Program-made: the position numbers and the translations under genes | Shown: positions 37,413 through 45,468 of the stretch, in pieces | How the letters are laid out: every line of letters begins with the position of its first letter | How positions within the stretch are numbered: the stretch's first letter is position 1 | Assembly: GCF_003030305.1 (NCBI RefSeq) | Contig: NZ_CP023676.1 | Coordinates: forward strand, 1 to 64,000 | From: Cutibacterium acnes | GTDB taxonomy: Bacteria > Actinomycetota > Actinomycetes > Propionibacteriales > Propionibacteriaceae | DNA: 64,000 bases | Reading direction: 5' to 3' | Notes under the pieces: generated by a model | The model's input: the letters and a program-made list of their open reading frames with translations, nothing else | Told to the model about the DNA's origin: nothing | Database searches by the model: none

Positions 37413-38230
37413 TGTCGATCATCCTGTTGACCAGCCCTGGGGGAGCCCCGGGCCTGACAACTACCGCTCTCGGCCTGGCTCTTACCTGGCCGCGAGACGT
37501 CGTTCTTGTCGACGCCGACCCGTGCCCGGGACACGTGATCGAATCGGGATACCTGACGGGACGCATCCCACCGCGCCCCGGACTCATTGGCTTGGCTACA
37601 GCATTCCGTGACGGTGCTGACCCAGTTCAGACGATGTGGGAGGAGACTATCCCGCTTCCCCACGACTCCGGAGACCGGATGGTGAGGTTACTCAGCGGGT
37701 ACGGGCACCTCGGACAGGCCTTTCTCATGGGAGCAGCGTGGTCGAGCCTCGCCAGCGCCATGATCGATCTTGGTCAGGCAGGGGTTGACGTCATTGTTGA
37801 CGCAGGCCGGTTGGGGCCGGAAACCCTGCCTGGCAGTCTCGTCTCCCGCGCATCCCTCATCGGAATCGTGACGGGATCTCGGCTGCGTCAGCTGGCCGGA
37901 CTGTCTATGAGAGCTGAGGAAGTGGAGGCAATGTCCTCGGCGACCACCGGGACCGTGGGGCTCGTCATTGTTGGTCCCGGTCGCCCTTATAACTCGCGTG
38001 AGATCGGTCATCAGTTTGGTCTCCCAGTGTTCGGTGACGTCGTTTTTAACGCCCATGCCGCTGCAGTGCTGTCTGACGGGGAACCAGCGGGAAAGCGTTG
38101 GTCGCGAGGACGTTATGTCACGAGTATGCAAAGTATGGCGGAGTCGATGCGAGAGCGGATCCGTCGAGCAGATCAAGCCATCACCGGACCTGAAATTCTC
38201 AGCACGTCGGCAATGGGAGTGGCGTCATGA
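37412..38230 (+). CDS. CpaE/MinD-like ATPase family protein
   Basis: A 272-residue ParA/MinD-fold protein, the CpaE/TadZ-like factor thought to place the pilus machine. The N-terminus reads ILLTSPGGAPGLTTTALGLA: the Walker A lysines are replaced (GGAPGLTT instead of KGGVGKTT), a degenerate form common in actinobacterial Tad loci, so ATP hydrolysis is doubtful. VVLVDADPCPG and VDVIVDAGRLGPETL correspond to the switch regions. ATG 37412 is preferred to the GTG at 37409. Overlaps tadA by ATGA. Confidence 0.82.
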   Translation: MSIILLTSPGGAPGLTTTALGLALTWPRDVVLVDADPCPGHVIESGYLTGRIPPRPGLIGLATAFRDGADPVQTMWEETIPLPHDSGDRMVRLLSGYGHLGQAFLMGAAWSSLASAMIDLGQAGVDVIVDAGRLGPETLPGSLVSRASLIGIVTGSRLRQLAGLSMRAEEVEAMSSATTGTVGLVIVGPGRPYNSREIGHQFGLPVFGDVVFNAHAAAVLSDGEPAGKRWSRGRYVTSMQSMAESMRERIRRADQAITGPEILSTSAMGVAS

Positions 38231-39729
38231 CGATCGACCATGCAGTAAGCCGATATGCACAGGACGCTCCGGTAGTCCCGCTCGATGATGGGAAGGACCT
38301 TGCCGGTGTGCTTTCCCGCATCTCCCCATCGCCACACGTATCGCCGGCAGCTGTGTCTCCTCGTCCCAACCCACGACGATTCGAGGCGAAGGACATTGAT
38401 TGGCGTACCGTCGTTTCATTGCGTCGGAAGGCATCTGAACGTATCTCGTCGGAACGGGCGTCCCATCGGGAACGTACCGGCGTCGACCTGAGCGGCGATG
38501 ATGTGCGAATGCTTGGCCGGTCGATCGTGCGGCAGGCTGTCGAGTCCCACGCGGAGAAATTGACGGCTGAGGGGCAAGCCCTGTGGAGCGCGCAGACTAA
38601 AGACGCGTACGTCCGCGCGGTCATGGATGCCATCTTTGGGTACGGGCGGCTACAGCCTCTTTGGTACGGGCGGCTACAGCCTCTTTTCGAAATCCAAGAC
38701 GCGGAGAATATTGAAATCAATGGCTGCGACCGGGTCTTTGTGCAGTACGGGGATGGACGACGCGAACCTGGCCCCGTAGTGGCCGACGATGACGCTGAGC
38801 TCGTCGAGGCGATTCGGTTCCTCGGGGAGTCGGCTAACCCGCCTCGGCCTTTTGACGACGCTCACCCCACTATGACAGTGGCGTTGGGATCCCAATATCG
38901 ACTGCACGCTATCGGGTTTGGGCTGTCCTACCGGCCCTCGGTCGTCATTCGCCACCACACCCTGACGAGGGTGACGATCGACGACCTCGTCAATACCGCG
39001 ATGATGCCCCACCACGTCGGGGTGTTGCTACGTGCGGCCGTCCTGGCGCGTCGGTCCATCGTCATCGCCGGAGACCAGGGTGCGGGCAAGACGACGCTGC
39101 TACGGGCTTTGGTTGACGCTATCCCACCTACCGAGCGGTTCGGAACCCTTGAAACTGACTATGAACTGCTCACTCACCTCAATCCAGATCGCGACAATAT
39201 GGTCGCCTTCCAGGCCACCGTGGGGCTAGGAGAGAAAGTGGACGGGCATTGCGTGGGCGAGCTCACCGTCGCTGACCTTGTCCCGGAGGCACTGCGTCAA
39301 AACCTCTCGCGCTTAGTGGTGGGCGAGGTTCGTGGCGCCGAGGCGGCTGCCATGTTCGAGGCGATGCAGGCCGGTGCCGGAACGATGAGCACCACCCACT
39401 CCCACTCGGCCACCTCGACCATGGATCGGTTGGCTGGACGAGTCGCCATGGGAGGGGTCATGACGATTGAGGAGGCTTATCGGCAGATCGCGCACAACAT
39501 CACGTTCCTCGTGCACGTCACCCTCGTCGATGACACCTGGCGAGGAGGCACCCGAACTCGTCACATCACCGAGATCCGCCAACTCACCGGGGCGTTAGAG
39601 AATGGGCGACCGGTCACCCACCTCACCTATGCTGCGCCAACGCCAACTAGTCCAGGCGTGTTCCACCCGGATCCCGCTCTCGTTGCTGAGTTGTCCCACT
39701 ACGAGCCGGAAGTGACGAGATGGGTATGA
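38227..39729 (+). CDS. tadA: Tad pilus assembly ATPase TadA/CpaF
   Basis: The cytoplasmic secretion ATPase that powers Flp pilus assembly, 500 residues. Walker A GDQGAGKTTLLRAL is near residues 281-294. The Asp box follows (FGTLETDYELL), then Walker B (NLSRLVVGEVRGAEAAAM) and the His box (MSTTHSHSATSTMDRL). An exact 24-bp tandem duplication at 38639-38686 repeats eight residues (GYGRLQPL/WYGRLQPL) just before the IEINGCDRVFVQ strand; the frame is kept. Whether the insertion is tolerated is unknown. Confidence 0.93.
   Translation: MTIDHAVSRYAQDAPVVPLDDGKDLAGVLSRISPSPHVSPAAVSPRPNPRRFEAKDIDWRTVVSLRRKASERISSERASHRERTGVDLSGDDVRMLGRSIVRQAVESHAEKLTAEGQALWSAQTKDAYVRAVMDAIFGYGRLQPLWYGRLQPLFEIQDAENIEINGCDRVFVQYGDGRREPGPVVADDDAELVEAIRFLGESANPPRPFDDAHPTMTVALGSQYRLHAIGFGLSYRPSVVIRHHTLTRVTIDDLVNTAMMPHHVGVLLRAAVLARRSIVIAGDQGAGKTTLLRALVDAIPPTERFGTLETDYELLTHLNPDRDNMVAFQATVGLGEKVDGHCVGELTVADLVPEALRQNLSRLVVGEVRGAEAAAMFEAMQAGAGTMSTTHSHSATSTMDRLAGRVAMGGVMTIEEAYRQIAHNITFLVHVTLVDDTWRGGTRTRHITEIRQLTGALENGRPVTHLTYAAPTPTSPGVFHPDPALVAELSHYEPEVTRWV
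38639..38686 (+). repeat. Exact 24-bp tandem duplication inside tadA
   Basis: Copies at 38639-38662 and 38663-38686 are identical. Each unit begins GGTACGGGCGG and ends CAGCCTCTTT. It adds eight residues (about 138-153 covers both copies) in the segment linking the N-terminal domain to the ATPase core. CpaF homologues have one such F-G-x-G-x-L-x-P-L segment, so the second copy is an addition. Confidence 0.9.
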
Positions 39730-40601
39730 ACACCGCGATTGCCGCACTGCTCGGCGGACTTCTCGTCGGGGGAGTAGTCATGGTAGGCATCGGCATCGCC
39801 CCGATTCACCAGTTATCCACAGGGCAATCCACAAGCTTGTGGACAAGAGTGGACAATTGGTTCTCGCGGCTACCCCGCCGTAGTCGCGTTCATGGCCTCA
39901 CTGGTCTGGGAATCGGTGTCGTGGGTTATGTGGTGACGGGGTGGGCGGTCTTACTGGTCATCGTGCCAGTCTTGGCGGTCGTCGTCCCTGCCTTGTTGGC
40001 TGATCCACCACGTCATGACCTCGACGTCATGCGTGCCCTGGAACGATGGGTGCGTCTTGTCAGCGGGTCAGCATCGACAGGTAAATCCGTCATTGATGCC
40101 ATCCGGGCGACTCGTCGTCAAGCCCCCGAACTTCTGATAGAACCACTCACCCGGGTGGTAGCCCGCCTGGATTCGCGGTGGGACACCCGAGCTGCCTTGC
40201 AAGGTCTTGCCGATGACCTTGACAGCGCCGACGCTGACCAGGTCATTGCCGCGATCATGATGGCTGCCGAACGCGGCGGGACGGGGGCCACCGGTACGCT
40301 TGACGCTCTCGCGGCGTCCCTCCAGGAACGCATCCGGGCAGCTCGAGAAATACGAGTTGAGCGTGCTAAGCCGCGGGTCGTTGTGCGTCAGGTCAGTATC
40401 ATCATCGGCGTCGTGTTGGCAGGTGCCCTCATTCTTGGCCGGGAATATCTGGTTCCGTATCGCACCGGCGTCGGCCAGCTGCTGTTGTGCTGCTACGCAG
40501 GTCTTTACCTCGCCGGTTTGATCGCCCTATCCCGGCGTAGCGAGCCGCGACGTCGTGCCCGGATCCTCCTTCGGCGTGCAGGGGAGGCCAACTATGGCTG
40601 A
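39720..40601 (+). CDS. tadB: Tad pilus inner-membrane protein TadB
   Basis: A GspF/type II secretion F-domain platform protein, 293 residues. N-terminal helices (IAALLGGLLVGGVVMVGIGI and the hydrophobic stretch near residues 60-95) precede the cytoplasmic F domain (LERWVRLVSGSASTGKSVID and IAAIMMAAERGGTGATGTL). C-terminal helices follow (SIIIGVVLAGALILG). ATG 39720 is used; ATG 39726 makes an ATGA overlap with the tadA stop. The codons for residues 31-46 coincide with a cluster of DnaA-box-like sequences. Confidence 0.88.
   Translation: MGMNTAIAALLGGLLVGGVVMVGIGIAPIHQLSTGQSTSLWTRVDNWFSRLPRRSRVHGLTGLGIGVVGYVVTGWAVLLVIVPVLAVVVPALLADPPRHDLDVMRALERWVRLVSGSASTGKSVIDAIRATRRQAPELLIEPLTRVVARLDSRWDTRAALQGLADDLDSADADQVIAAIMMAAERGGTGATGTLDALAASLQERIRAAREIRVERAKPRVVVRQVSIIIGVVLAGALILGREYLVPYRTGVGQLLLCCYAGLYLAGLIALSRRSEPRRRARILLRRAGEANYG
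39813..39856. promoter_or_regulatory. Four DnaA-box-like 9-mers within 44 bp, inside tadB
   Basis: TTATCCACA (39813-39821, perfect), CAATCCACA (39825-39833), TGTGGACAA (39838-39846, reverse of TTGTCCACA) and AGTGGACAA (39848-39856, reverse of TTGTCCACT). The first two point one way and the last two the other. They lie in codons of a poorly conserved loop (HQLSTGQSTSLWTRVDNW). This density exceeds anything I see in the annotated oriC gap. Confidence 0.6.
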
Positions 40602-41496
40602 GTCCACCGTCATCCTCGCTGCTATCTGTGGGTCTTTGCTGGCATGCGCTCCAGTCTTTGTCGTTTCCGGACGACGCAATGCGCCTTTGAGATTGTCCGA
40701 CGCCTTGGCGGGACTGTCCGATTATGGACGTCAGGACGCCGTCGTCGATCTCGCCGCGGAGGGCGGACGGCTGGAGCGGTGGGGAACGCGAGCAGCAATC
40801 CGCTGGCCGCGGGTAGTGAGCGAGCGATCTCGTCGCACTCTCATATTACAGGGGAGAACCCCTGGTGATCTGGTGATCGAGAAGGCCGTCATGGCTATGG
40901 GAGGGATGCTCGTCCCGGCCTTGACACGGGCTGTGGCTGCTGCCTGCGGGGACACTCTGCCGGTGACTCCAGTTGGTTTGGCGGTGGTTCTTGCTGTCGT
41001 CGGGTGGTTTATTCCCGACACCCGGATCAGGTCACGGTCTAAAGCAGTGCGTCAGGATGCCGCCGAGGCCGTCTTGGTCTATGTCGATCTCGTCACCCTT
41101 GCTCGATTGGCTAACCAGTCAGCTCCGCGGGCCCTCGTCGAGGCGGCGCAGATGAGTGATCACCCTGTCTTGGCGCGCATTCGTATGACGCTGGAGCGCT
41201 CCCGGTTGGAGCAGCAGTCCCCATGGGCTGGTCTCGACGGGTTGTCAGATGAACTTGATCTGCCAGAACTTGCCGAACTCGTTGAGGTATTGCGACTCGA
41301 CGACCAGGGAGCATCCCTCGCCGGAGCACTGCGCGCTCGAGTCCATGAGATGAGGGACGCTCACCTCAATCAGGAGAAGGTCGAGGCCCAGACGGCTTCG
41401 GAATCCCTGACGATTTGGATGGTCATCCCCGTCCTTGTTTTGGGCTTGGTGCTTATCACCCCACCGCTATTGATCATGGCGGGGGTCGCCTCATGA
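40594..41496 (+). CDS. tadC: Tad pilus inner-membrane protein TadC
   Basis: Second F-domain platform protein, 300 residues. The start at 40594 overlaps the tadB stop by 8 bp and follows GGGGAGG. Helices are visible at the N-terminus (VILAAICGSLLACAPVFVV), near residues 95-135, and at the C-terminus (LTIWMVIPVLVLGLVLITPP). The F domain spans about 150-265 (VDLVTLARLANQSAPRALVE, LVEVLRLDDQGASLAGAL). Confidence 0.86.
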   Translation: MAESTVILAAICGSLLACAPVFVVSGRRNAPLRLSDALAGLSDYGRQDAVVDLAAEGGRLERWGTRAAIRWPRVVSERSRRTLILQGRTPGDLVIEKAVMAMGGMLVPALTRAVAAACGDTLPVTPVGLAVVLAVVGWFIPDTRIRSRSKAVRQDAAEAVLVYVDLVTLARLANQSAPRALVEAAQMSDHPVLARIRMTLERSRLEQQSPWAGLDGLSDELDLPELAELVEVLRLDDQGASLAGALRARVHEMRDAHLNQEKVEAQTASESLTIWMVIPVLVLGLVLITPPLLIMAGVAS

Positions 41497-41517
41497 CTAC
41501 GTTTCGCACCCTCGAAT

Positions 41518-41562
41518 CCCCGACCTGTTGCGGGGTACACGACGTCACCGGAAAGGCCGGTG
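41518..41562 (+). other. Two small RNA hairpins before the pilin gene
   Basis: CCCCG/CGGGG (41518-41522, 41531-41535, 8-nt loop) and CACCGG/CCGGTG (41546-41551, 41557-41562, 5-nt loop) lie in the only non-coding gap (87 bp) of the Tad operon, just before the pilin ribosome binding site. They could stabilise or partly terminate the transcript, so that pilin and assembly genes are expressed at different levels. Confidence 0.4.
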
Positions 41563-41583
41563 CGAATGACCAAGGAGGTCGCC

Positions 41584-41778
41584 ATGAAACACGTCAATAC
41601 CGTTGCTTCGGTCGTTCTGCCGATGATCGCGGGGATACCCCCTCTCGTCGAGAAACGCGACGAGAGAGGACTCAGCCAGTCAACCGAAAACGCCATCTTG
41701 TTAGTGGGGGCGGTCTCGATAGCGACGGTGGTTGTCACCGTGATCAAGGGCTATGTGTCGTCAAACTTGCCGAAATGA
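41584..41778 (+). CDS. Small Flp-type pilin
   Basis: A 64-residue protein starting at 41584 after a perfect AAGGAGG (41572-41578), the strongest ribosome binding site in the operon. The N-terminal 27 residues end in KRDERG, followed by LSQSTENAILLVGAVSIATV: a Gly, then a Glu and a hydrophobic helix, as in type IVb prepilins cut after the Gly. Probably the major pilus subunit. The Glu is at +6 rather than the usual +5. The stop overlaps the next ATG. Confidence 0.78.
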   Translation: MKHVNTVASVVLPMIAGIPPLVEKRDERGLSQSTENAILLVGAVSIATVVVTVIKGYVSSNLPK

Positions 41779-42155
41779 GTCGGGGTCGATCGGAGCATCG
41801 ACAGTGCCGGGAGCGTGGAGTTTCCGAATCCCTTCAGTGGTCGCTGGTGTGGCCCGTCGTCCTGCTGGTAGTTGTTGCGGTCATTCAGATCGCGGTCGTC
41901 CTTCAGGCACGGGCTACCGTCACCGAAGCGGCTCGAGCAGCAGTTCGCGTCCAAGCTTTACGAGGTTCGCACGCCGGTGAAGCCGAGGCTACCGCGCGCG
42001 ATGTCGCCCAGACCTCGAAGGTGACCGACGTCACCGTCACGGTGAGTACGACTGATTCTCTCGTCAGAGTCGATGTTGAAGGACGAGCCGCAGCGCTCTT
42101 TGGTGCTGTTGTCGCGGTGAGAGGGCATGCGGTCGCCGTCGAGGAGGGGACATGA
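41775..42155 (+). CDS. TadE-like minor pilin
   Basis: A 126-residue protein starting at the ATGA overlap with the pilin. The short basic leader (MSRGRSEHRQCRERG) precedes VSESLQWSLVWPVVLLVVVA, a TadE-type helix with Glu after the Gly cleavage site. Then comes ARATVTEAARAAVRVQALRG, typical of actinobacterial TadE, and a small beta domain. Likely a minor pilin or pseudopilin. Confidence 0.78.
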   Translation: MSRGRSEHRQCRERGVSESLQWSLVWPVVLLVVVAVIQIAVVLQARATVTEAARAAVRVQALRGSHAGEAEATARDVAQTSKVTDVTVTVSTTDSLVRVDVEGRAAALFGAVVAVRGHAVAVEEGT

Positions 42156-42661
42156 TCCGGCCTTTCCATGGGCGAGCGCTGTTGCCTCAAGACCGCATCG
42201 ACCAGATACGGTATCGACGCTGCAACGCCTGCCAGAACAGACGCCATTGGTGCTGCCGGGGAGCGGTCGCGGTCGAAGCCGCACTGATCTTGCCCGCTCT
42301 GCTCATGATTGCCGCGGTGGCCACGGGAAGCTGGCGAATTTCTGAAGTAAAGGCCGACGCTCAATCGGCTGCCCAAGTCGCTGCACGGGCTGGGTCAGTA
42401 GCCTCGTCGGTTGGCGAGGGCATTGCGGTTGGGCAGCGCGTTGGTCTGGCTGAGTTGGCTGGCACCAGGTGCAGTAACCCCGCAATTGCTGTGGATTCAT
42501 CTGACCTTACGCTTCCTGTCGGGTTCGCTGGCACCGCATCAGCACGAGTAAGTTGCACCATCAAACTGTCTGACCTTCTCGTCCCGGGAATGCCGGGGTC
42601 CTTCCACATCGAGTCGGTGGCCCACTCCACCCTCGACAGCCATCGGGAGCGATACTCATGA
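42152..42661 (+). CDS. TadE/TadG-like pilus protein
   Basis: A 169-residue protein with an unusually Cys/Arg-rich leader (CNACQNRRHWCCRG) followed by AVAVEAALILPALLMIAAVA, the classic TadE motif (RGAVAVE). The domain behind it is rich in Ala/Gly/Val, with two further cysteines (TRCSNPA, RVSCTIK) that could pair. ATGA overlaps on both sides. Probably a second minor pilin. Confidence 0.78.
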   Translation: MIRPFHGRALLPQDRIDQIRYRRCNACQNRRHWCCRGAVAVEAALILPALLMIAAVATGSWRISEVKADAQSAAQVAARAGSVASSVGEGIAVGQRVGLAELAGTRCSNPAIAVDSSDLTLPVGFAGTASARVSCTIKLSDLLVPGMPGSFHIESVAHSTLDSHRERYS

Positions 42662-45420
42662 AGATCTCACCTGTCCGTGCCCGAATACACGGCGCCCTGG
42701 CCATGGTTGCCCTCCTCCTTCTGGTGGTGGGCTCCCCAGCCGCTCTCGTGGCATGGGGACACCTCGACGCCACCACCGTGTTGAGCCCAGCAGGATGGCT
42801 AGCCCCTGATGACGGGTCGATTTTCCTCACCGTTGTGACTGTGATCGGCTGGGCGGCTTGGACCGTATTCTGTGTCTGCGTCGTTGCCGAGGCCGTCGGA
42901 ATGGCCACCAGCCAGCGTCATCACGTGAAGCTTCCTGGTCTAGGCGCGATCCAGGGGATTGCGGCAGGACTGCTGGTGGCAAGTCTGACCGTCCTGTCCC
43001 CGTTGACGCGATCAGCTGTCCCACCCGCTCCGGTATCGCTAGTGGCTACTGCGGCGGCTGCCCCGCAGCCTGCGCCTGAGGCTCAGGTGGACAGCGACTC
43101 TAGGCACGACGAGGACGTCATGACTGTCACAGTTGGCCCGCATGACGACCTGTGGACACTCGCCGAGACCTGGTATGGGGATGGCACTTCATGGCGACGC
43201 ATCGTTGCTGCCAACCCCGATGTCGACGTTGATCATCTCGTCGTCGGTCAGCGACTCGCTCTTCCGGGAGCCACAGTGACCGTGCCCGCCGGGCACACTG
43301 GCGCCGGTCGCCCGATCGATACTGAGCAACTTAACCAGATCGCTCCCCCGTCGGAGATGTCGAAAATTCGGACCATCACGGTCGAGCAAGGAGACACCCT
43401 TAGCGGGATTGCTCAAACACAGTTGGGGGATGCATCGTCCTGGCCAGCAATCTGGCATCTCAACGAGGGGATCATCGCGGACCCCGACCACATCGAGCCA
43501 GGTTGGGAACTGGTCTTGCCGGACTCCCCAACTGTGGACAAGCGGGCATCTGACCAGCACACCAATGAGCAAGGCGGCAAGTGGGAAAAATCGACCCCTG
43601 CCGAGACTCCGACCACCGAGAGCACTCCGCCCGTGCTACCTGAAGGGGGTGGCGACACCACGGCCACCGTAAATGAGACGAAAGTCGAACCTCACACGGC
43701 TGCCGGGGCGGACCAGGAAGTGAGTGTGGCTGAGGTCGGGCAAAGCCCGGCCGAGATACTTCGGACCGCATTAGCTGGCCTGAGCTTGTTCCTGGCAGGT
43801 GGGGTCGCTGGAACAGTCACAACTCGACGCCGGCAGCAGCTTTTCACCCGGCCTCTCGGCAGACGCATACCGCCAGTATCTGGAGAGCCCCGGCGGGCCA
43901 AGCGTGTTCTTGACGCCGCCGCAGATCAGCTCGACGAGTCCGCGTCATCGCGGGACACCGCTGCTCTTGCCATGACGCCGACCACCGTCGTGTTGGGAAC
44001 ATGTGACCCTCAGACGCCGGTCGTGGTGGACCTAGCCGATGTTGGCGGGGTACTAGCGGTTAATGCCGCCAGAGACCTGGCTACGGCGATGGTTGCCTCG
44101 ATCAGCCTGTCCCTTGTTGCGGCGCCGTGGAGCGGCGGAATTGACATCGTAGCGGTGGGTGAGGATCTTGCCTGGCTGGCACATACCGGCAGTGACGATG
44201 TCCAACTCGCTGATGAGGACGAGGTTGTCGAGGGGTTAGCTGGTCTTTCCAACGAAGCCAGCGAGTATCCCGCGACGATTACCAGGGTTGTCCTCTCCTT
44301 AAGCCCCCTCAACCTTCCGAGCCCGGCCTCCCTTGCTGCAGCGGGCATCGTCATCGTCATGCCCGGGGTAGGCGGCCAAAAGATTACCGTCACCGACTGC
44401 GATCATGCGGAGTTCCACGGCCAGTCGTTTACCCCACAGATCGTCACCTCTCCGATGCGTCGTGCTGTTGTGGAATTGCTTGAGACTACCGCTCGGTCTG
44501 ATACGGAGCCCGCTCCGTGGTGGGAGCCGCGGCGAGGCGATGAGGAGGGATCCGATCCTCCGCCGGTGATGGACAAGCCCTGCGCTGTGCTGCCACCCAG
44601 TGATGCCCATCTGACCGTCGAGGAGGAAACCGTGCTGACGTCGACTATGACGAGTGATGTTGCCCACCTGCCTGCCACCGGTGGACAGGTGCCGTCGCCC
44701 ATATTGCGGCTTCTCGGCCCGGTTGACCTGTTGGGGGCTCGGGGAAATCCGCCGACGAAGGCTCGACGTCAATGCTTGGAGTACTGCGCCTGGCTGCTGT
44801 GCCATCCAGGAGCTCGCTCGGTGCAGATGGCTGACGCACTCATGGTTGCCGAGCCGACCCGGCGCTCCAATGTCTCCCGGCTACGCCGTTGGCTCGGCAC
44901 CGACGACGCCGGTCGCGCCTATCTTCCGGAGGGATACGACGGTTCATTGCGCCTCGCAGACGCAGTGACAAGTGACTGGGAAAGGCTCGAGCTGTTGGTT
45001 TCTGGGGGAGTATCGACGGCTCCGCTAGCCAATCTTGTGAGCGCCCTTGACCTCGTTCGTGGGGCTCCTTTGGCCGATGCCGCACCCGGCCAATGGCACT
45101 GGGCCGAGGAATGGCGGATCGACATGATCCAGATGGTTCGCGACATCGGGGTCGAGGTAGCCCGACGAGCTATGGAGATAAGAGACGTTGAGCTGGCATC
45201 TCGGGCCCTTGCCAGGGCCACCGTCGCCTGTCCCGAGGACGAGGTGTTGTTAGTGGCCCGCATCAAACTGGCTGACGAGCTCGACGATCGTGGTGAAGTC
45301 GAGAGGCTGGTCTACGTGCTGTCTCGTCAGGCCCGACGGCTTGGCGTGGACTTGTCAGAGGAAACCATCACCGTTTTACAGGAGGTGATGGAAGGTCACG
45401 CCCGAGCCAGGGTGGTCTGA
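42658..45420 (+). CDS. Large membrane protein with two LysM domains and a C-terminal BTAD-like domain
   Basis: The last gene of the Tad operon encodes 920 residues. Hydrophobic segments lie near 12-35, 62-85 and 100-120. Two LysM-like repeats follow (TVTVGPHDDLWTLAETWYGD near 156 and TITVEQGDTLSGIAQTQLGD near 239), then a Pro/Thr-rich linker and another helix (LRTALAGLSLFLAGGVAGTV near 370). The C-terminus (about 682-915) resembles the OmpR-like HTH plus BTAD repeat region of SARP-type activators (LRLLGPVDLLGARGNPPTKA). LysM would bind peptidoglycan outside the membrane. Similar proteins occur in other actinobacterial Tad loci, from memory; function unknown. Confidence 0.85.
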   Translation: MKISPVRARIHGALAMVALLLLVVGSPAALVAWGHLDATTVLSPAGWLAPDDGSIFLTVVTVIGWAAWTVFCVCVVAEAVGMATSQRHHVKLPGLGAIQGIAAGLLVASLTVLSPLTRSAVPPAPVSLVATAAAAPQPAPEAQVDSDSRHDEDVMTVTVGPHDDLWTLAETWYGDGTSWRRIVAANPDVDVDHLVVGQRLALPGATVTVPAGHTGAGRPIDTEQLNQIAPPSEMSKIRTITVEQGDTLSGIAQTQLGDASSWPAIWHLNEGIIADPDHIEPGWELVLPDSPTVDKRASDQHTNEQGGKWEKSTPAETPTTESTPPVLPEGGGDTTATVNETKVEPHTAAGADQEVSVAEVGQSPAEILRTALAGLSLFLAGGVAGTVTTRRRQQLFTRPLGRRIPPVSGEPRRAKRVLDAAADQLDESASSRDTAALAMTPTTVVLGTCDPQTPVVVDLADVGGVLAVNAARDLATAMVASISLSLVAAPWSGGIDIVAVGEDLAWLAHTGSDDVQLADEDEVVEGLAGLSNEASEYPATITRVVLSLSPLNLPSPASLAAAGIVIVMPGVGGQKITVTDCDHAEFHGQSFTPQIVTSPMRRAVVELLETTARSDTEPAPWWEPRRGDEEGSDPPPVMDKPCAVLPPSDAHLTVEEETVLTSTMTSDVAHLPATGGQVPSPILRLLGPVDLLGARGNPPTKARRQCLEYCAWLLCHPGARSVQMADALMVAEPTRRSNVSRLRRWLGTDDAGRAYLPEGYDGSLRLADAVTSDWERLELLVSGGVSTAPLANLVSALDLVRGAPLADAAPGQWHWAEEWRIDMIQMVRDIGVEVARRAMEIRDVELASRALARATVACPEDEVLLVARIKLADELDDRGEVERLVYVLSRQARRLGVDLSEETITVLQEVMEGHARARVV

Positions 45421-45449
45421 GGGCATCTACTAACTATTAGTCGAGGAGC

Positions 45450-45468
45450 GACGCCCGTGCATGGCGTC
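45450..45468. terminator. Short hairpin between convergent genes
   Basis: GACGCC (45450-45455) pairs with GGCGTC (45463-45468) across a 7-nt loop, between the end of the Tad operon and the convergent MFS gene, whose stop it overlaps. ATTCTTC follows on the plus strand. A weak bidirectional terminator candidate. Confidence 0.4.

Noticed and set aside
41415-41774. 120-codon N-terminal extension of the TadE-like gene at 41775
   Set aside because: It overlaps tadC and the pilin in another frame; the ATGA overlap start at 41775 gives a proper leader and helix.
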